A program made the translations under genes and the position numbers. This document shows, piece by piece, positions 54,527-62,976 of a stretch of DNA of 64,000 bases. The notes beneath the pieces were generated by a model. The model made no database searches, had not been told where the DNA came from, and worked only from the letters and a program-made list of their open reading frames with translations. The stretch is from the NCBI GenBank assembly GCA_041399085.1, contig JAWKTM010000015.1, positions 73,533 to 137,532 of the forward strand. Direction: 5' to 3'. Each line of letters starts with the position of its first letter. Position 1 is the first letter of the stretch. Source of the stretch: JAWKTM01 sp041399085. Its GTDB lineage: Bacteria; Planctomycetota; Planctomycetia; Pirellulales; Pirellulaceae.

Positions 54527-54988
54527 TCAGGCGTCAGCAGCGAATCGAACGAATCGCCGCCGTAGCCAGAGAGTATCTTGCGGCGAAATCGGCGGCCGAT
54601 TTACTTATGACGCAGCTTCAAGCTGATCCAAATTACGGACGGACTCGGGGCTGGGAGTCACGAGATGGCACAGCTTTCGATGAAAGCGTCAATGCGACAT
54701 ATATTATCCGACTGTACGCGGAGTTTGAGGCGGGACTGCGCGATTACTGGGCCAATCATCTCAATAGAGCAACTCATCCGCCGATGGCCCATCTGCTGAA
54801 ATCAGTCGCGGACCAGCGTATCGCAATTGATCGATTCTGAAGATGCCGATGCGGTTCGTCAGTATCGCAACTTTCTGGTGCATGACGATTCAAGTAACGC
54901 ACCACCCGATGACTTAAGAGCATTCTCGGTTACCGACGCCAAGAAGCATCTGTGCTACTCCTTCGGTCGTCTCGATCCAGACTGGTAG
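54523..54988 (+). CDS. HEPN-like protein, frameshifted near its 3' part
   Basis: From the ATG at 54523 (MIRRQQRIERIAAVAREYLA) the frame is open to a stop at 54840. The adjacent frame then continues at once with SEDADAVRQYRNFLVHDDSS and ends KKHLCYSFGRLDPDW at 54988, where it meets the converging moeA-type gene with 20 bases between. A 1-base change near 54828 (around GATCGATTCTGAAG) joins them into about 154 residues. The helical make-up with RNFLVH matches the R-x4-H (RNxxxH) motif of HEPN ribonucleases. Other parts include YIIRLYAEFEAGLRDYWANH, a typical HEPN-type helix. Whether the shift is real or an error is open. Confidence 0.65.
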
Positions 54989-55008
54989 TTCTCGCTGTCC
55001 ACACACAT

Positions 55009-57039
55009 TCAACCGTTCGGTGTCTCCACGGACGCCATAATGCCAAATCCACGTTCGGCCAACGCTTCGCGGGTTTCGGGGGTTGTGAGGAGTTGACGGA
55101 AGGCGAGTAGGGCGGGGCGGTTGGCTCGGGCGGTTGGGTGGACGAAATCGTATTGCTCGGCGGTCAGCGGCAGGAAGCCGAGGTTGGCTTGGTCGGCGAC
55201 CGTGCGAATCGCCACGCCCCAATCGGCTCGGCCTTGTGCCACGGCGGCGGCGACGGCGTTGTGGCTGCGCGATTGGTGACTGTACCCGGCGGGACGAGCG
55301 CCCGCCAAAAGCTGGTCGATTAGGATTCGCGTGCCGCTGCCTTGATTGCGGTTCACCATCAAGCAACCCGGCATATCCTTGACGGCCGCCACGGCACTTC
55401 GAGCGGAATGCCCGGCGAATCGAACGTCGTCGCGGCGGAACACGACTCCCTGCAACCGACCATAGCCGGGAATCAATTGCATTTTGTCCGAAAGAAACGG
55501 CCGGTTGTATTCGCCCGAACGCTCGTCGAGCAAATGCACGCCAGCCAAGTCGCACTCGCCGCGCCGCACGGCTTCTAATCCGGCGGTCGAGCCGACGGCC
55601 AGAAATTTGGTATGAAAACCCTGATCCTGCAAACGGCCCAGCAGATAATCGAGCCCGACGCAGTGGCTGCCGATCACGACCAAATCGGCCACTCGCAACT
55701 CGCGACCCAGCAGTTGAACTTCGACTCGCGCACCGGCTTCGACGATCTCATGTTGCCGCCCGATCGTGACAAAGCCGTCCGCGCGGCTGAACGCCGTGAC
55801 GCTGCCCGAACCTTTGCCCATCGGATAGGCAGCCAAGCGAGGCGAAGTAGCGGCGGGCAACTCGGCCGAAACGCCAGTCAGCGTGCTGTCGGCCGCTGCC
55901 TCATCCGCCGCGGCTTCGGCTCGTTCCACCAGTCCGACCAGCAGATACTCCGTGCGGCCGATCTCCGAGTTCACTTTCACCGCCAAACGCGCGGGAACTC
56001 GCTGGCGATCCAATGGCGGCAATCCCGCCAAGCGTCGAATCACCGGCGCGACGAATTCGTGAAACGTAAAAATCGCCGACGTGGGAAACCCCGGCAAAAT
56101 CACCAGCGGTTTGCCTCGCGTGACGGCCAAGCAGATCGGTTTGCCAGGTTTGAGCGCCACGCCATGAGCGACGATCCCCGGATCCGAAAACTCGCGGACC
56201 ACGCGGTAAGAAAGATCGCCCGCGCCCTTGCTGGTGCCGCCCGACAACAGCACGATGTCGCACGTGGCGAGTGCCGCCAGGGTCCGCTCGCGAAGCTGTT
56301 CGAGATTGTCATGCACGATGCCCAACTCGATCGGTTCGCCGCCCAGCTCAAGCACGGCGTCGGCCAGCACGCGGGCATTGCTGTCGTAAACCAAGCCGGC
56401 TCGCATCGGTATTCCCGGCGCGATGATCTCGTCGCCAGTCGACAGAATTCCGACACGAGGCCGCCGCCACACCGCGACCTCGTTCACGCCAATGGCGGCC
56501 AACACGCCCGTTTCGCGGCTGGTCAACGTTTCGCCGCGGCGAACGACCGTTTCCCCCGCGGCGATGTCGGTGCCCGCGTAAGCCACATGCGCTCCGGCCG
56601 TCACGGCTCGGCGGACCACCAATTGTCGGCTCGAATCGTCGTTCGCATCGACCAACTCTTCGTCGGCGTGTTCCACCATGACGACCGCATCCGCGCCGCG
56701 AGGCATCATGCCGCCAGTGGCGATCTCGACCGCTTCGCCGGGTCCGATCACGCAGGTTGGTTCAACCGCCGTCGCGATCGTCTCCGGCAACAGTCGCAAC
56801 GCCACCGGCCGCTCCTCCGTCGCACCGAACGTATCGGCCGCTTGGACGGCGTAACCATCGACATTCGAACGATCGAACGACGGCACATCGACAGCGGCCC
56901 GCGCATTCGCCGCCAAAGTTCGACCCAGAGCGGTTGCGAGCGGTATGGTTTCGCTGCCCAACGGAGTCAATTGCAAGGCCGCGTGAAATCGCCGCTCGGC
57001 TTCATCGCGATCGATCACGTCCAGGAATTGGTCTTGCAT
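55009..57039 (-). CDS. MoeA-type molybdotransferase fused to a periplasmic-binding-like domain
   Basis: This 676-residue protein has two parts. Residues 1 to about 410 are MoeA: ALGRTLAANARAAVDVPSFD, GYAVQAADTFGATEE, IATGGMMPRGADAVVMVEHA, VGILSTGDEIIAPG, LLSGGTSKGAGDLSYRVV and VILPGFPTSAIFTFHEFVAP. Residues about 430-676 are a PBP-like type 2 domain (VVIGSHCVGLDYLLGRLQDQ, LAGVHLLDERSGEYNRPFL, NRNQGSGTRILIDQLLAG, VAQGRADWGVAIRTVADQAN, GFLPLTAEQYDFV), as in molybdate-responsive or tungstate/molybdate-sensing proteins. MoeA inserts molybdenum into adenylylated molybdopterin; the added domain may bind molybdate or another ligand to control this (inference). It follows a second moeA by 27 bases. 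Confidence 0.93.
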   Translation of the reverse strand: MQDQFLDVIDRDEAERRFHAALQLTPLGSETIPLATALGRTLAANARAAVDVPSFDRSNVDGYAVQAADTFGATEERPVALRLLPETIATAVEPTCVIGPGEAVEIATGGMMPRGADAVVMVEHADEELVDANDDSSRQLVVRRAVTAGAHVAYAGTDIAAGETVVRRGETLTSRETGVLAAIGVNEVAVWRRPRVGILSTGDEIIAPGIPMRAGLVYDSNARVLADAVLELGGEPIELGIVHDNLEQLRERTLAALATCDIVLLSGGTSKGAGDLSYRVVREFSDPGIVAHGVALKPGKPICLAVTRGKPLVILPGFPTSAIFTFHEFVAPVIRRLAGLPPLDRQRVPARLAVKVNSEIGRTEYLLVGLVERAEAAADEAAADSTLTGVSAELPAATSPRLAAYPMGKGSGSVTAFSRADGFVTIGRQHEIVEAGARVEVQLLGRELRVADLVVIGSHCVGLDYLLGRLQDQGFHTKFLAVGSTAGLEAVRRGECDLAGVHLLDERSGEYNRPFLSDKMQLIPGYGRLQGVVFRRDDVRFAGHSARSAVAAVKDMPGCLMVNRNQGSGTRILIDQLLAGARPAGYSHQSRSHNAVAAAVAQGRADWGVAIRTVADQANLGFLPLTAEQYDFVHPTARANRPALLAFRQLLTTPETREALAERGFGIMASVETPNG

Positions 57040-57066
57040 GATGCGAACCGTGCGAAAGAAGCTCGT

Positions 57067-58311
57067 TTACTCGTCGTACAAATACACTTCGACTTCGGCG
57101 GCTGGCGGCAATCCTTCGCTGTCGGCCGGGACGATGACGAATCCGTCGGCTCGCGTCGTGCTGCTCAAGATCGACGCGCCGCTGATCGCCAACGGTTCGA
57201 CGCGGCCTCCGACAATGCGAACTCGCGCGTAGTCGACTCGTCCAACGGTCGACACCAGTTTTCGCGCCAACGGCAAACGGGCGACGCGATACGGCCAAGT
57301 GAGTGGACGACCACCCAACGCTCGAATCGCGCGACCGGCGAAGAAGTCGTAAGCGCACAGGCACGACACGGGATTTCCCGGCAGCAGGAACACTAGCCGC
57401 TTGCCGAGCCGTCCCATGCCGGTCGGGCTGCTGGGTCGCATCGCCACGCCGTGAATCGCCAGCTCGCCGTGCTCGGCCAGCAGCATCGGAGCGTAATCTT
57501 CCTGCCCGACGCTCGATCCGCCGGACACCAGAATCACGTCGGCTTCGTCCTGCATTGCTTCCAAGATCTCGGATGGATCATCGCGGACGATGTGCGGATA
57601 AATCGGCTCGCCGCCGTCGCGTCGCACGAGCGCCGACAGCATCGGCCCGTTCGCGTCGACGATCTTGGGGCCGGTTGGCTGCGAGCCGGCGGGAAGCAGT
57701 TCGTTGCCGGTGATGACCAGCCGCACTCGCGGGCGACGAACGACGGCGACTTCCGCCACGCCGATCGAAGCCAACGCGCCGATGTCTTGCGGACGAAGGC
57801 GTCGGCCGCTTTCCAGCAACGTCGTTCCGGCGACGATGTCTTCGCCGCGAGGCCCGACATGCTTGCCCGGCGATAGTTCGGCGAGTGCCCACAGTCGCTC
57901 GGCTTCGCATTCGGTTCGCTCGAACGGCAGCACGGCGTCCGCGCCGGCGGGCAGCGGCGCACCGGTCATCACGCGGCAAGCTTCACCGGCTTGCACCGTT
58001 CGGTCGAAAGTTTCGCCCGGCAGCACGCCGCCGATTATGTTCAGCGGCAGTCGGTTGTAGGGCGAGGCCCCCGAGGTGTCGATCGCGCGCACCGCGTATC
58101 CATCCATCATGGCGCGAGCGAACCGCGGCACGTCGATCGGGCTGGCGATGGGTTCCGACAGAACTCGACCAGCCGCCGCAGCAAGTGGCACGGACTCTGA
58201 TGCGAGCGGCGCGGCCTGTTCATCCAGCCACGCCCACGCTTGCTCGACCGTCTGCCGCGACGCGAACCCCTTCATGCGAACGTCGGCCGGCGAGTTCTGG
58301 GATGATCGCAT
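57067..58311 (-). CDS. moeA: molybdopterin molybdenumtransferase MoeA
   Basis: This 414-residue MoeA without extra domains has LAAAAGRVLSEPIASPIDVP, ARAMMDGYAVRAIDTSGASP, VMTGAPLPAGADAVLPFERT, VRLVITGNELLPAGSQPTGP, VDANGPMLSALVRRDGGEPI, ILVSGGSSVGQEDYAPMLL and FLLPGNPVSCLCAYDFFAGR. It catalyses the last step of molybdenum cofactor synthesis in the cytoplasm. ATG 58311 starts with a short extra tail; the ATG at residue 13 (MKGFASR) is also possible. It is first of a two-gene unit with the fused MoeA-PBP gene. No moaA-E or modABC gene is in the window. Confidence 0.93.
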   Translation of the reverse strand: MRSSQNSPADVRMKGFASRQTVEQAWAWLDEQAAPLASESVPLAAAAGRVLSEPIASPIDVPRFARAMMDGYAVRAIDTSGASPYNRLPLNIIGGVLPGETFDRTVQAGEACRVMTGAPLPAGADAVLPFERTECEAERLWALAELSPGKHVGPRGEDIVAGTTLLESGRRLRPQDIGALASIGVAEVAVVRRPRVRLVITGNELLPAGSQPTGPKIVDANGPMLSALVRRDGGEPIYPHIVRDDPSEILEAMQDEADVILVSGGSSVGQEDYAPMLLAEHGELAIHGVAMRPSSPTGMGRLGKRLVFLLPGNPVSCLCAYDFFAGRAIRALGGRPLTWPYRVARLPLARKLVSTVGRVDYARVRIVGGRVEPLAISGASILSSTTRADGFVIVPADSEGLPPAAEVEVYLYDE

Positions 58312-58428
58312 GATCGCAAGTCACGAAAACGAATGAAAAGCATGTCCGGGAAACCGAAGCTCCCGCCGAGCCAATTCCAGGGAGAACGAGGCTCCGGCCG
58401 AGCAAGCTCACTCCCGCCGAGCAGCATT

Positions 58429-59415
58429 CTACAAATCGAAGTTCATTCGCCGGTCGCCGCGCACCGTTTCATCTTGCCAGACATAGCGGCTGTTGCCCAG
58501 CAGTTCATCGGCGGGCAGAAAGTAACGACCGATTTGAGCCAAGTCGGTCGGCTTGGGCAACTCGCCGGGCGGACGAGCGGCGCTGCGCGATAAGACCAGC
58601 ACGAAATATTTGCCGCGATCCGGCACGTTCAACGTGAACTCGCCCGTCGCGTCCACGCGGACAAAATCGCCGCCGAGATCGCGAATGCCGCCGCGAAGCT
58701 GCTGATCGGTCTCCGCGCTGGACGATCCTGGCATCAGCGGTTGAGCCGGAAACTTGTTCGTGGGATCGGGCCGTGCGTTCTGCGGCAAGATAACGACGAT
58801 CGCGCCATCGTCCGGCACCGTTTGCCCGGCCTCTTGCCGAGCCACCGAACCTTCGATCACGCACGCCTGGGGAGCATCGTTCGCGCCGCCGCCGCTGCCC
58901 GAACTGCCGGTCATTAAACCCAGTATGAAAAACACCAGCGCGACGACCGCCAACAGCACGCCTTGCGTGTACAGCGCCGCTCGCGGCACGGCCACGCGTT
59001 GTTCGTCGACCGGCCGATCATCCTTCTTTTTGGCGTCCGGCGTCTCGCCCGTGTCGAACACCCACTCGTCATAGACAGCGAACTGCGAGTAGGCGTCCTC
59101 GCCCGCCGCGTCGGATTCATCGGCGGGCCATTGTTCGCCGGCCGGATAATCGGTGGCCGAGGCGTCGGCATCCGACGTTGCGCTGGGTCGCTCGGCGGAA
59201 TCCGCGCCGCCGAGGTCGGAAGCGGAGTGGGCTGCTCCGCCCGATGCGTTAGCCGAGCCCGCCGCGTTAGCCGCGCCTGCCGCTTCGGCCGATACAGGTT
59301 CCCCCGGTACGTGCAGCGACTGTTTGCACTTGGGACACTTCGCGCGTCGCCCGGCGTTACTGTCATTCACGCTCAGGCGTTGGCCGCAATGTTCGCAGGT
59401 AAAACGGATGGTCAT
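58429..59415 (-). CDS. zinc-ribbon membrane protein with carboxypeptidase-regulatory-like domain
   Basis: This 328-residue protein starts with a zinc ribbon (MTIRFTCEHCGQRLSVNDSN then CPKC), an arrangement common at the head of planctomycete signalling and envelope proteins. A disordered Ala/Ser/Asp/Glu linker follows, then one membrane helix (GVLLAVVALVFFILGLMTGS, about residue 155). The C-terminal half (CVIEGSVARQEAGQTVPDDG, VIVILPQN, FVRVDATGEFTLNVPDRGKY, LVLSRSAARPPGELPK) resembles a carboxypeptidase regulatory-like beta-sandwich. The N-terminal zinc part should lie in the cytoplasm. It is 13 bases from the glycosyltransferase gene upstream and likely shares its transcript. Function unknown. 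Confidence 0.8.
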   Translation of the reverse strand: MTIRFTCEHCGQRLSVNDSNAGRRAKCPKCKQSLHVPGEPVSAEAAGAANAAGSANASGGAAHSASDLGGADSAERPSATSDADASATDYPAGEQWPADESDAAGEDAYSQFAVYDEWVFDTGETPDAKKKDDRPVDEQRVAVPRAALYTQGVLLAVVALVFFILGLMTGSSGSGGGANDAPQACVIEGSVARQEAGQTVPDDGAIVVILPQNARPDPTNKFPAQPLMPGSSSAETDQQLRGGIRDLGGDFVRVDATGEFTLNVPDRGKYFVLVLSRSAARPPGELPKPTDLAQIGRYFLPADELLGNSRYVWQDETVRGDRRMNFDL

Positions 59416-59428
59416 GATCGCGAACGTT

Positions 59429-60304
59429 TCAATAGCGGACGATGCACCACAAGGCCGCGATGCCGTCTCGCCAGCCGATCTTCTTTCCTTCCGCGTAGGA
59501 ACGGCGGTGATAGCTGATCGGGCGCTCTTGAAACCGCAACTTTCGATTCTTAGCCAGCTTGGCCGTCAATTCAATCTCGATGCCGAATCGCTTCTCGCGC
59601 AGATGCGGAGCAAGCTCTTGAATCACTTCGCGGCGAAACATTTTGTAACACGTTTCGACGTCGGTGAACTTCAAGCCGCTAAACAGATTCGAGCAAAACG
59701 TGATGAACTCGTTTGCCGTCTGATGCCACAACGGCGACACTTGTCGATCGGAGTTTGTAAAGCGGCTGCCGTAAACTACATCCGCGCGGTTGTCCAAAAT
59801 CGGCTGAAGCAACGGCCAATAGTCATGCGGATCGTATTCCATGTCGGCGTCTTGAATCACGAGCACATCGCCGGTCGCTTCCAAGAAACCGGTTCGTAAC
59901 GCCGCGCCTTTGCCCTGGTTTTGTTCGTGGAAAATGATCTTCAGATCCGCTTCGCCTCGCAGCCGGTCCAGCACGTCGCGCGTGCCATCGCTGCTGCCGT
60001 CGTCGACGAGAATGATTTCGCAAGGAATCCCGACGCCGCGAACTCGGTCGATGATCTTCTCGATCGTGCGAGCTTCGTTGTACACCGGAATCACGACCGA
60101 CAGCAGAAAATCAGCCGGCAGATCGTAAACTGAAAGTTGTTGACAAAGCCGCGTGCCGAGCAGCCGTTTAAGCAGCGTCGTGCGGTCGCGCATGTTCAGT
60201 TCTTCGTCGTCACCGGTCAAGCATTCCAGCATGGTGACTAACGACTCGCGCAGCTCGTGCCGCTGCTCGGGCGAAAACTCGCTGCCGGTCGACAATGTAT
60301 CCAC
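59429..60304 (-). CDS. family 2 glycosyltransferase
   Basis: This 291-residue protein has an N-terminal helical extension of about 65 residues that is not typical, then a GT-A glycosyltransferase: SVVIPVYNEARTIEKIIDRV, EIILVDDGSSDGTRDVLDRL, NQGKGAALRTGFLEATGDVL, VIQDADMEYDPHDYWPL with the metal-binding DxD region, YGSRFTNSDRQ, and EIELTAKLAKNRKLRFQERP with ISYHRRSYAEGKKIGWRDG. This resembles dolichol-phosphate-mannose-synthase-type enzymes and probably transfers a sugar to a lipid or polysaccharide precursor. No membrane segments. The nearest neighbour downstream is the zinc-ribbon protein gene. Confidence 0.9.
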   Translation of the reverse strand: MDTLSTGSEFSPEQRHELRESLVTMLECLTGDDEELNMRDRTTLLKRLLGTRLCQQLSVYDLPADFLLSVVIPVYNEARTIEKIIDRVRGVGIPCEIILVDDGSSDGTRDVLDRLRGEADLKIIFHEQNQGKGAALRTGFLEATGDVLVIQDADMEYDPHDYWPLLQPILDNRADVVYGSRFTNSDRQVSPLWHQTANEFITFCSNLFSGLKFTDVETCYKMFRREVIQELAPHLREKRFGIEIELTAKLAKNRKLRFQERPISYHRRSYAEGKKIGWRDGIAALWCIVRY

Positions 60305-60667
60305 TCGTGCTCTCCCAACCTCGATTCCAACCGGCCGGCCGCCGCGACCTACCGCCGCGCCGCTCCGGCAAGTTAAGCAAACATACTACGCCGCGGCGCG
60401 CCGGCGGGACAAGTGATTCGTGCTGGGCCAGAAAACGAAGGTCCGAACAACGAATACGCGGACTTCAACGAACGTGGAGATTGAAGCAGCGATTCCGCTC
60501 GACCAACGCCGCCTCGATCAACGCCACTCGACCAACGCGGCTAGCTAGCAACCTGCCGTTCGTCACTCGCGCTGCTGGCCCCGCGTCGCCACTGGTTGCC
60601 AGTCTGTCGGCGGCAAGTCACCATAGCCGGCTACCGCGTTCACACCATCGTTCAGGAGACAGCTCGG
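60305..60667. other. divergent intergenic region
   Basis: These 363 bases separate the glycosyltransferase (minus) from the hydrolase gene (plus). They are rich in GGCCGGCC-type palindromes (about 60332-60342) but show no supported gene. Promoters of both genes are expected here. Confidence 0.45.
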
Positions 60668-61468
60668 ATGAAGATCGTACGCTACCAGGATTCGCAAAAC
60701 CGGATTCATTACGGAGTTCAGCACGCCGATTCCACCACGCGCGTCGAAGGCGACATTTTCGGCGATCATCGCGACACCGGCGAAGCGGCCGATGTGCAAA
60801 AGCTGCTGGCCCCGATCGCGCCAGTCGACATCCTTTGTATCGGCTTGAACTATCGTCGGCACGCCGAAGAGAGCAATCAAGCCGCGCCCGAATACCCCGT
60901 GCTGTTCATGAAGACCAGTTCGGCCGCCCAAAATCCGGGCGACCCAATCGTGTTGCCCACGCGCTTGAAGAGCGATGCGGTGGATTACGAATGCGAGCTG
61001 GCCGTAGTGATCGGCAAGCCGTGTCTGAACGCGACGCGCGAAAACGCCTTGGATTATGTGCTGGGCTATACCTGCGCCAACGATGTGAGCGCCCGCGATT
61101 GGCAGCTCAAGCGAGGCGGCAGCCAGTGGTGCCGCGGCAAGACGTTCGCCACCTTCGCGCCGCTCGGCCCGTGCCTGGTCACAAAGGACGAGATTCCGAA
61201 CCCCAACGATCTGCCGATCAAAACGGTTCTGAATGGCGAAACCATGCAGGACTGGAACACCAACGACATGATCTTCGACGTGCCGACGCTGATCGAGTTT
61301 CTCAGCGGCAGCACGTTGCTCGCGCCCGGCACGGTGATCCTGACCGGCACGCCGCACGGTGTCGGCGCGGCTCGCAAACCGCCCGTGTTCCTCAAGCACG
61401 GCGATACCGTGACCGTCGCGATCGCAGGAATCGGCGAGTTGACAAACCCGGTGGTCGACGAAGTCTAA
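60668..61468 (+). CDS. fumarylacetoacetate hydrolase family protein
   Basis: The ATG at 60668 gives a 266-residue protein beginning MKIVRYQDSQNRIHYGVQ. The FAH domain spans most of it: DILCIGLNYRRHAEESNQ, then PVLFMKTSSAAQNPGDPIVL, VDYECELAVVIGK with a metal-binding Glu, DVSARDWQLKRG, GKTFATFAPLGPCLVTKDEI, MIFDVPTLIEFLSGSTLLAP and VILTGTPHGVGAARKPPVFL. Family members cleave or hydrate 2-oxo acids from aromatic and sugar degradation, such as fumarylpyruvate; the exact substrate cannot be read from sequence. It is a single gene whose stop overlaps the end of purD on the other strand. Confidence 0.9.
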   Translation: MKIVRYQDSQNRIHYGVQHADSTTRVEGDIFGDHRDTGEAADVQKLLAPIAPVDILCIGLNYRRHAEESNQAAPEYPVLFMKTSSAAQNPGDPIVLPTRLKSDAVDYECELAVVIGKPCLNATRENALDYVLGYTCANDVSARDWQLKRGGSQWCRGKTFATFAPLGPCLVTKDEIPNPNDLPIKTVLNGETMQDWNTNDMIFDVPTLIEFLSGSTLLAPGTVILTGTPHGVGAARKPPVFLKHGDTVTVAIAGIGELTNPVVDEV

Positions 61469-62781
61469 ACTTCGTTCTCACGCCCGCGCTGCATCGCCAG
61501 CGCTTTGTCCGAGATGTCCTTGCGGCACCACGCGCCTTGCCAGCGAATACATTTCACGGCGGTGTAAGCTTGCAGCTTGGCCGCCGAAATCGTATTGCCC
61601 AGCGCCGTCACGGCCAGCACGCGACCGCCGTCCGTAACCACCTGGCCATCGACCGTCTTCGTTCCGGCGTGGAATACCTTCACGTCGTTCAGCTTGGCCG
61701 CTTCATCCAGTCCGCGTATCGCTCGGCCGCGTTGATAGTTGCCCGGATAGCCTTCGCTGGCCATGACCACGGACACGGCCGGACGCGGATCCCATTGCGG
61801 GGCGTCGATGCTCTCTAAACGTCCGTCGACCGTGGCTTCCAGCAAATCGAGCAGATCCGACTGGAGCCGCATCAACAACGGCTGGCATTCGGGATCGCCT
61901 AAGCGAACGTTGTATTCGAGCACCTTCGGGCCTTGATTGGTCATCATCAAGCCGGCGTACAACACGCCTTGAAACGGATGCCGGGAACGCTTCATGGCAT
62001 GCACCGTCGGTACCAAGATGTGCTCTTCGATCCACGTCAGCATTCGGCTATCGACCAACGGCGTCGGACAGTAGGCGCCCATGCCGCCCGTGTTCGGACC
62101 TTGATCGCCATCGAAAGCCGGCTTGTGGTCTTGCGCCGGCGGCAGCGTAATGATCGTGCGACCGTCGGTGATCGCCAACACACTGGCTTCCTGTCCGTCC
62201 AGCCGCTCTTCGATCACCATTTCGCGACCCGCGTCGCCGAATTCGCGGTCGCGAGCAATCCGCTGGATCGCTTCCAACGCGTCGATTCGACGGCGGCAAA
62301 CCATCACGCCCTTGCCCGCGGCCAAACCATCGGCCTTGATGACCAGTGGCACATCTTCGTCTTCGCTGGGATAGCGATCGCGCACGAATCGTTCGGCGCT
62401 CTCCGCCGTGCGAAACACGCGGTACTCGGCCGTCGGTACATCGGCGCTGCGCAGAATGTTCTTGCAAAACACTTTGCTGCCTTCTAATTGCGCGGCCGCC
62501 TTGCTGGGTCCGAATACCTTCAACCGAGCCTTTTGAAACGCGTCGACAATTCCGGCGGCCAGCGGAGCTTCGGGACCCACGACCGTCAGCCCGACTTGGT
62601 TGGTCTGAGCGAATTTGATTAGGGCCGGGAAGTCCGTCGCGGCGATCGGAACGTTCTCGGCGTCCGCTTCGGTCCCGGCGTTGCCTGGCGCCACGAATAC
62701 GCGGTCGACTCGCGAACTTTGCCCCAGCTTCCACGCCAAAGCATGCTCGCGCCCGCCGTTTCCAACCACCAACACGTTCAT
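61465..62781 (-). CDS. purD: phosphoribosylamine-glycine ligase PurD
   Basis: This 438-residue ATP-grasp enzyme has MNVLVVGNGGREHALAWKLG at the start, VGLTVVGPEAPLAAGIVDAF, FGPSKAAAQLEGSKVFCKNI, PLVIKADGLAAGKGVMVCRR, LDGQEASVLAITDG, PAQDHKPAFDGDQGPNTGGM, then GAYCP, and VLEYNVRLGDPECQPLLMRL. It joins glycine to phosphoribosylamine in purine synthesis. The length is normal. No other pur gene is adjacent, as is common in planctomycetes. Its 3' end overlaps the stop of the FAH gene by 4 bases on the opposite strand. A short extension after EVKCIRW-type residues closes the protein. Confidence 0.95.
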   Translation of the reverse strand: MNVLVVGNGGREHALAWKLGQSSRVDRVFVAPGNAGTEADAENVPIAATDFPALIKFAQTNQVGLTVVGPEAPLAAGIVDAFQKARLKVFGPSKAAAQLEGSKVFCKNILRSADVPTAEYRVFRTAESAERFVRDRYPSEDEDVPLVIKADGLAAGKGVMVCRRRIDALEAIQRIARDREFGDAGREMVIEERLDGQEASVLAITDGRTIITLPPAQDHKPAFDGDQGPNTGGMGAYCPTPLVDSRMLTWIEEHILVPTVHAMKRSRHPFQGVLYAGLMMTNQGPKVLEYNVRLGDPECQPLLMRLQSDLLDLLEATVDGRLESIDAPQWDPRPAVSVVMASEGYPGNYQRGRAIRGLDEAAKLNDVKVFHAGTKTVDGQVVTDGGRVLAVTALGNTISAAKLQAYTAVKCIRWQGAWCRKDISDKALAMQRGRENEV

Positions 62782-62976
62782 CGACGCACCTCAATGCAAA
62801 TGGGCCGCAAAAAAGCCGGCCCCGCCTGTCAAAACCAGATTTACCAGCCACGGGCTCTACCGAATAACCGCCGTGCGGGCGAAGCAAAGCATGCTCGCCA
62901 ACGGCGTTCGGTCGATTCTACGGCAGGGTGGATACCTTCGACAGGTTGCGAAATCGTTCGTCGCGGAACGTGACCG

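Noticed and set aside
55612..57396. 594-residue open frame on the plus strand, antisense to moeA-PBP
   Set aside because: It mirrors a clear MoeA gene in another frame, has Arg/His/Gln-rich content without motifs, and arises from rare stop codons at this base composition.
55009..58500. molybdenum-cofactor riboswitch upstream of moeA
   Set aside because: The 117-base gap upstream of moeA shows no recognisable conserved riboswitch core; nothing beyond the position suggested it.
60295..61818. 507-residue plus-strand open frame
   Set aside because: It overlaps the FAH gene in another frame and the end of purD. Composition is Arg/Ser-rich without motifs.
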